Assembly (NCBI GenBank): GCA_021815835.1
Contig: JAKAZN010000097.1
Coordinates: 1-6,909, forward strand
Direction: 5' to 3'
Source: Pseudomonadota bacterium
GTDB lineage: Bacteria > Pseudomonadota > Alphaproteobacteria > Acetobacterales > Acetobacteraceae
DNA: 6,909 nucleotides
Below, in pieces: positions 5,714 to 6,909 of this stretch (position 1 is its first letter; every line of letters starts with the position of its first letter). The notes beneath the pieces are model-generated. The model was not told the origin of the DNA, searched no databases, and saw only the letters and a program-made list of their open reading frames with translations. The translations under genes and the position numbers were made by a program.

Positions 5714-6454
5714 TCACGTCCCCTTGCGCGCCTTGGCTTCCTCGGCCTCCGCCAGCGGATCGACCATGACGATCCCGGTATTGGGTTCCACCACGATCAG
5801 CCGGTTATCGACGCTCTTCACCCCCGCCGCATTCTCCGCCGCGACCGCGATCGCCTGGCGCTGGCGTTCATCGAACACCACCCCATCGATCGCCACCACG
5901 CCGGCCGCGACCGAGATACTGATCGAGCGCAACGGCACCCAGCTCTGGCGCTTGAGCTCCGCCTCGATCGCGCCGCGGATCGCCCCGTCATCGCCCGTCC
6001 CGGCCGCCGCTTCCAGCTTCCCGGCGAGCACCTTCACCAGATCGGCGCGGCTGATGATCCCGACCACAACCCCCGCGCGCGTCACCGGCAGGCGCTTCAC
6101 GTTCTTCGAGCGCATGATCCGGGCCACCTCGTCGAGCGGGGTGGTCTCCTCCACCGTCAGCACCTCGGGCGTCATCACCTCTTCGACCCGGCGCCCATGG
6201 GTGCGAACGTAATCGTCGGCGAGGCGCCCAGGGGCGAAGATGGTTTCAAACCAGCCCGGGCGCTTGCCCTCGGTGCCGGTCTCGACGCGGCGCAGCAAAT
6301 CGCCCTCGGTCAGCACGCCGGCGGCGCGGCCGGCCGCGTCCAGCACCGGCAGGCCGCTGATACGGTTCTCGATCATCAGCCGGACCGCCTGATCGAGCGG
6401 GGCTTCCGGCCGGACGGCGATGACGCCCTTGGTCATGATCTCGCCGGCTTGCAT
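5714..6454 (-). CDS. CBS-pair and BON domain protein
   Basis: The 246-residue soluble protein has two CBS motifs (about residues 7-56, starting IMTKGVIAVRPEAPLDQAV, and 94-142, starting MTPEVLTVEETTPLDEVA) followed by a BON domain (about 155-223, with AIEAELKRQSWVP and VAIDGVVFDERQRQA). CBS pairs bind adenosyl ligands such as AMP, ATP or NAD and act as energy sensors; BON domains are linked to membrane or ligand binding, though here no signal peptide or lipobox is present. The ATG at 6454 has a clear AGGAG (6462-6466) 7 nt upstream. It is the first gene of a likely operon with ackA, so it may tie acetyl-phosphate/ATP metabolism to energy state; this is inference. Upstream lies an FNR/FixK-like site. 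The acidic-basic tail after the BON domain (EAEEAKARKGT) has no recognised function. Confidence 0.92.
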   Translation of the reverse strand: MQAGEIMTKGVIAVRPEAPLDQAVRLMIENRISGLPVLDAAGRAAGVLTEGDLLRRVETGTEGKRPGWFETIFAPGRLADDYVRTHGRRVEEVMTPEVLTVEETTPLDEVARIMRSKNVKRLPVTRAGVVVGIISRADLVKVLAGKLEAAAGTGDDGAIRGAIEAELKRQSWVPLRSISISVAAGVVAIDGVVFDERQRQAIAVAAENAAGVKSVDNRLIVVEPNTGIVMVDPLAEAEEAKARKGT

Positions 6455-6511
6455 GGTCTGTCTCCTTGTCGGATCACGGGGGGAAGCTGGGCTTTGGTGG
6501 TAGAAGCGTCG

Positions 6512-6525
6512 ATGACGCAGATCAA
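6512..6525 (-). promoter_or_regulatory. FNR/FixK-like site upstream of CBS-BON/ackA
   Basis: On the minus strand the sequence is TTGATCTGCGTCAT, matching seven of the eight conserved bases of TTGA-N6-TCAA. Its centre is about 64.5 bp upstream of the CBS-BON ATG. If it acts at the usual -41.5 position, the transcript would begin near 6477, leaving a short leader with AGGAG at 6462-6466. No good -10 is visible at the matching place, which weakens the call. FNR/CRP-family control of acetate kinase and CBS genes under low oxygen is known in related bacteria; here it is inferred. Confidence 0.35.
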
Positions 6526-6559
6526 CCGATCGGGCCGGGCGCCCTGGGCGCCGAACTCA

Positions 6560-6577
6560 TGTGACAGCTTGTGACAG
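6560..6577. repeat. 8-bp direct repeat one helical turn apart
   Basis: TGTGACAG occurs at 6560-6567 and again at 6570-6577, a 10-bp period, in the region upstream of the CBS-BON gene and beyond the FNR-like site. Same-face tandem half-sites can serve response regulators, but no binding protein is known for this sequence here. Confidence 0.5.
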
Positions 6578-6673
6578 GCTGGCGTTTCGTCGATTCGATG
6601 CGGGCTTCCCGATTGCGAGCCGCGTCCATGAGCGCCCTCGTAGACCCGCTGCCCGGTAAGAGCCTGTTGATAA

Positions 6674-6832
6674 ATAAAGAAATGCCGGCCCGATTTTCGC
6701 CTCGGGGGGATTCCGGCGCGGAGCGCTCATGAAGCCATCGGGCAACTGATCGCCGCGACCACCACCCGCACCGGACTGAACGTCACGTGCGAGGTGGACC
6801 CGGCCGGCTCTCTCGGCCGGCCGCCCGGGTGA
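6674..6832 (+). pseudogene. Remnant of an ISAzo13-family (DDE) transposase
   Basis: Between TAA (6671-6673) and TGA (6830-6832) a plus-strand frame contains SAHEAIGQLIAATTT followed by RTGLNVTCEVD (6722-6799). I recognise this as the conserved late segment of ISAzo13-type transposases (Rhodopirellula-type DDE transposase), where a TTT-x-TGL core is followed by x-V-x-x-E-x-D. In intact enzymes a segment leading to FHGEWNY follows and several hundred residues precede; here both are gone. The homology breaks exactly where the hairpin at 6800-6820 starts, and residues before about 6722 do not look like the family. It cannot make a working transposase. Recognition is from memory of the family pattern, not from a search. 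Confidence 0.6.
6800..6820. repeat. GC-rich hairpin abutting the transposase remnant
   Basis: CCGGCCG (6800-6806) pairs with CGGCCGG (6814-6820), leaving a 7-nt loop GCTCTCT; a G-U pair could extend the stem to 8 bp. No U-tract follows. It starts directly after the last transposase-like codon and may mark a deletion junction or a stabilising or terminating structure. Confidence 0.45.
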
Positions 6833-6909
6833 TTCCCTACGTCCTGACCATCCGCAAACCTCAACTTCCGCTCCGCTCGCGCCCGACAGCAAGCTATTCT
6901 CCCAGCTTT

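Larger units (their letters stand above)
6455..6909. other. 455-bp region without an intact gene
   Basis: This holds the upstream control region of the CBS-BON gene (6455 to about 6580), a GGCGCC-CTG-GGCGCC inverted repeat (6538-6552), a direct repeat, an AT-rich patch around 6665-6684, an ISAzo13-type transposase remnant and a GC hairpin. A minus-strand frame of 111 codons (6557-6892) shows no recognisable domain and runs antisense to the remnant, so I do not call it. From 6833 to 6909 I see nothing recognisable. Confidence 0.6.

Noticed and set aside
4541..6574. A 677-codon open frame on the plus strand
   Set aside because: It lies antisense to ackA and the CBS-BON gene, both of which have clear motifs; its product is arginine-, histidine- and proline-rich without any domain, typical of a GC-rich shadow frame.
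6663..6671. A DnaA-box-like TTATCAACA on the minus strand
   Set aside because: It differs from the consensus at one position and is isolated, with no cluster of boxes or nearby dnaA/dnaN-type genes.
6557..6892. A 111-codon minus-strand frame upstream of the CBS-BON gene
   Set aside because: It is not recognisable, runs antisense to the transposase remnant and overlaps the promoter region.

Overview
The window comes from a GC-rich bacterium with strongly G/C-ending codons, most likely an alphaproteobacterium (Acetobacteraceae or Rhodospirillales-like; inferred from composition and gene families, not provable here). It is ordinary chromosomal sequence with one accessory-looking, scarred end on the right.

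Layout, left to right. (1) Nucleotides 2-70 hold the last 22 codons of a plus-strand gene, possibly a membrane protein, followed by a strong hairpin that separates it from a convergent minus-strand operon. (2) The minus-strand operon (2027 down to 152) encodes a cobalamin-independent methionine synthase II-like zinc methyl/alkyl-transferase, a 47-codon ORF that overlaps both neighbours by stop/start coupling (TGATG on one side, ATGA on the other), and an EthD-domain protein. (3) Divergent from it across 128 bp is a TauD/TfdA-type Fe(II)/2-oxoglutarate dioxygenase (2156-3001, plus). A promoter-like pair and a perfect palindrome containing its Shine-Dalgarno sequence lie just upstream. Together the two transcription units look like a small catabolic locus for an unknown organic substrate.

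(4) From 3069 to 6454 all genes are on the minus strand. In transcription order they are: a CBS-CBS-BON protein, acetate kinase (ackA), an ArsR-family repressor, an SRPBCC/AHSA1-like protein coupled to it by ATGA, and after a 158-bp gap a second SRPBCC/AHSA1-like protein. CBS-BON and ackA are 24 bp apart and probably form an operon; a near-consensus FNR/FixK-type half-site pair 58-71 bp upstream suggests low-oxygen control, which would suit acetate-kinase ATP formation. The arsR gene has a perfect 7-bp-arm palindrome touching its start codon, a good candidate for an autorepression operator.

(5) The last 455 bases (6455-6909) hold no intact gene. They contain the regulatory region of the CBS-BON gene, an 8-bp direct repeat one helical turn apart, and a short plus-strand remnant of an ISAzo13-type DDE transposase that stops abruptly at a strong GC hairpin.

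I found no tRNA, rRNA, CRISPR array or complete mobile element. The most unusual item is the doubly coupled 47-codon ORF between the methionine-synthase-like and EthD genes.
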